Under the pieces are notes generated by a model, which made no database searches, was not told where the DNA came from, and was given only the letters and a program-made list of their open reading frames with translations. Shown one piece after another: positions 42,388 to 44,084 of a stretch of 44,084 nt of DNA. The DNA lies in assembly GCA_003427395.1 (NCBI GenBank), contig BFEA01000551.1, forward strand, positions 734,144 to 778,227, read 5' to 3'. How positions within the stretch are numbered: position 1 is the stretch's first letter; every line of letters starts with the position of its first letter. This DNA comes from Chara braunii (Eukaryota > Streptophyta > Charophyceae > Charales > Characeae). The position numbers and the translations under genes are program-made.

Positions 42388-42598
42388 CCTTCATTAACTT
42401 CTCTTAAGACTCTTTCTTTTCGTCTTTCTCCTTGTCTACCTCTTCATGCACAACCTTGTTCTTCCCTTTTACAAGTCTGGTCGCCGTCTGAAGTTCTGCG
42501 GTAACACTATCAATCTTGATTTCTAGGCATGCTAGGTAAGCCATCATATTTTGCAAAATAGATGCCACATCAATTTCTGTTTCCCCGACATTAAACTT

Positions 42599-43169
42599 CT
42601 ATTTTATTTCTTCGATTTTCCTTGCCGATTGCTCCTGTTCTTTTCGCTGCCTCTGGTATTCTTCTTTCTTTTCCAGTTCTGCCTCCAATGCAACTTGCAA
42701 CTGGCTAATTGTATCGTTCATTATCTCTTCTGTCAGTTCTGATTCTTCCTTCCTATCACTTGATTCCCTTCTCCTTTCTTCTTTGACCTCAATACCGGCT
42801 ATCTTCGCAAGTTGCTCAACAACAAAGTGATCGAGGGCCATTCGTCCTCGATCAATAGTCTTCTGCACCCTCCTGCTGGCTTCCAATATCCGACCAAATA
42901 GTTTCAGCCCTTGAAAGTTCGTCTTCTGCAACATGCCGATCGAACTGGCTGCGAACATGCTGCTCAGGGTCTGGCCTGACATCGTGCAATTCAGCGACCA
43001 GTTGACTTAGACAGCCCAACATCTGTTGCCATCTTTCTTCTACTTGGCTACGGGTTCTCATTACTCCACCTTCTTCATCAACGAAGAAGGTGATCGAGAT
43101 GGGAGAGAAGATAAGAGGGATGAAACGAGTGAGAATAGACGCATGCAAGCAGTTCCAGAGGTAAGTCAT
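42599..43169 (-). pseudogene. N-terminal gag of the second gypsy element, coiled coil
   Basis: Frame 43169-42852 (MRTRSQVEERWQQMLGCLSQ) and frame 42982-42599 form the N-terminal gag. The latter ends in about 60 residues rich in Glu, Lys, Arg and Gln (LQVALEAELEKKEEYQRQRK) that should form a coiled coil. The two frames are offset, so there is a frameshift near 42870-42980. The coding sense on this strand is supported by position upstream of the capsid block. Confidence 0.6.
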
Positions 43170-43259
43170 TTTCCCATGTGTGTTCCCCGCATAATAAACT
43201 CAGAAGATAATGGCAAATTCCACGGCCACAGTACAAAACGAATTTTAACAAGAAATTAG

Positions 43260-43261
<2 letters not shown>

Positions 43262-43309
<48 letters not shown>
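43262..43309. repeat. (AT)n microsatellite
   Basis: About 24 AT units directly beyond the gag end of the second gypsy element. Confidence 0.95.
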
Positions 43310-43313
<4 letters not shown>

Positions 43314-43491
43314 CCCCTTAAGCGCGGTGGGCCCGCGGGGGGAGGTCGTGTTCCGTTGCGCGCCGGAATCGGGCCAAACTTTTGATTCGGCCCGGCGGAT
43401 GAAGGCGATCGAGCGCGGGGGTGTGTGCAGAGCAGCGCGCGTACCGAATTGTTCACAGCGCGCCAAAAAACGAGTGAGCGCGCCCATCGGG

Positions 43492-43890
43492 CCGGGCGGC
43501 GGCGGACGTTGATGCGAAGGGATATCTCGAAACGCCCGCCGTCGGATAGCTGGCGTTTTCCTTTTCCTTTTTAATCTCTTCGTTTTTTTATTTTCTTTCT
43601 TTTTGTTTTCCCTCTTTCCGTTTTTTTTTTCTTTCTTATTCGTTTCCATTTCCTTTCTTTTTGTTTTCCCTTTTTCTGTTTTCCGGGCGGCGGCGGGCGG
43701 CGACGCGAAGGGATATCGTCGTCGGATAGGCGGCGTTTTCTTTTTCCTTTTTAATTTCTTCGTTTTTATTTCCTTTCTTTTTGTTTTTCCTTTTTCTATT
43801 TTTTTCTTTTCTTTCTCATTTGTTTCTATTTTCTTTTTTATTTCCTTTCTTTTTGTTTTCCCTTTTTCTGTTTTTTTTCCTTTTCTCATT
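43492..43890 (+). repeat. Two ~191-bp tandem units (GC-rich head, pyrimidine-rich tail)
   Basis: Each unit starts CCGGGCGGCGGCG (43492 and 43683), continues GCGAAGGGATATC and GTCGGATAG, then GGCGTTTTC, and ends in a T/C-rich tail with CTTTCTTTTTGTTTTCC words. The 214-codon minus-strand frame across it (Lys/Glu-rich) is a composition artefact. Similar T/C-rich sequence continues to about 43960. Confidence 0.75.
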
Positions 43891-44084
43891 TGTTTCTATT
43901 TTTTTTGTTTTTGTTTTCCCTTTTTCTGTTTTTTGTTCTTTCTTATTCGGTTGCAATGTTTTGTCGTGTTCCCCACTTCTCTGTCGCAGCCGCGCGATTT
44001 CGAGGCATGTGGCCCGTCGTGTTCCTTCTGTCATAGGCGGCGACGACAAAAGCAAGGAGGGCCAGGCGGCGGCTGCACCCACCC

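Larger units (their letters stand above)
38400..43169 (-). mobile_element. Second Ty3/gypsy retrotransposon, strongly decayed, minus strand
   Basis: Minus-strand order: gag coiled-coil and capsid (43169-41502), a foreign TIR-flanked insert (41393-40177), protease remnant (about 39900-39364), and RT remnant (39367-38480). Many stops and frame changes occur, and integrase is not recognisable. The gag type differs from that of the element at 1-11906 (long Glu/Lys-rich coiled coil before the capsid), so this is another family. No LTRs were found. Confidence 0.75.

Noticed and set aside
43245-43889. 214-codon Lys/Glu-rich minus-strand frame
   Set aside because: It is the translation of the T/C-rich tandem repeat and the (AT)n array, with no gene-like sequence.

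Overview
This is nuclear DNA from a eukaryote with a large, repeat-filled genome. A streptophyte alga of the Chara type fits best; that assignment is an inference. It rests on the plant-like ribonucleotide reductase small subunit gene, plant-type promoter motifs upstream of it, two Ty3/gypsy elements, an L1-like LINE, a Penelope-like element with an N-terminal GIY-YIG domain, and very many (GA)n/(CA)n/(AT)n arrays. There are no operons, no CRISPR array, and no bacterial gene organisation.

Layout. (1) 1-11906: a large, old Ty3/gypsy LTR retrotransposon on the minus strand. About 1.05 kb direct repeats lie at both ends (1-1046 and 10822-11906). Between them, in minus-strand order, are a leader ORF, gag with a CCHC knuckle, protease, reverse transcriptase (YMDD), RNase H, integrase (H2C2, DDE, C-terminal domain) and an additional acidic ORF after integrase. 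In-frame stops and frameshifts make it defective. (2) 12044-14971, with associated sequence to about 16290: a Penelope-like element (PLE) on the plus strand, GIY-YIG then RT, readable in one frame over more than 900 codons but broken by four stops. About 1 kb downstream is a type I hammerhead ribozyme. (3) 16.6-19.3 kb: the only clear host gene, an uninterrupted R2 ribonucleotide reductase gene (17941-18933). Upstream are a 128-bp palindrome, an E2F-like site and two telo-boxes. Eleven ambiguous bases fall in its coding sequence. (4) 19.4-30.2 kb: mostly non-coding sequence with microsatellites, a nested palindrome (23126-23200), a decayed coding locus (24066-24797) whose protein shares a conserved module with the gypsy leader ORF, a 3-copy minisatellite (28948-29142) and a partial U6 snRNA (29291-29355, minus). 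(5) 30460-35640: a defective L1-like LINE on the plus strand (APE endonuclease, RT, zf-RVT). (6) 35.6-38.2 kb: an AT-rich block, a well-formed type III hammerhead ribozyme on the minus strand (36775-36832), and a cluster of WRKY-type W-box motifs. (7) 38.4-43.2 kb: a second, badly decayed Ty3/gypsy element on the minus strand. Its RT active site reads YLNN, and a TIR-flanked segment of about 1.2 kb (40177-41393) interrupts it. (8) 43.3-44.08 kb: GC-rich sequence followed by pyrimidine-rich, roughly 190-bp tandem repeats.

The window is therefore a nest of transposable elements around one housekeeping gene. The most interesting signals are the two hammerhead ribozymes of different topology, the permuted-domain Penelope-like element, and the conserved protein module shared by two otherwise unrelated loci.
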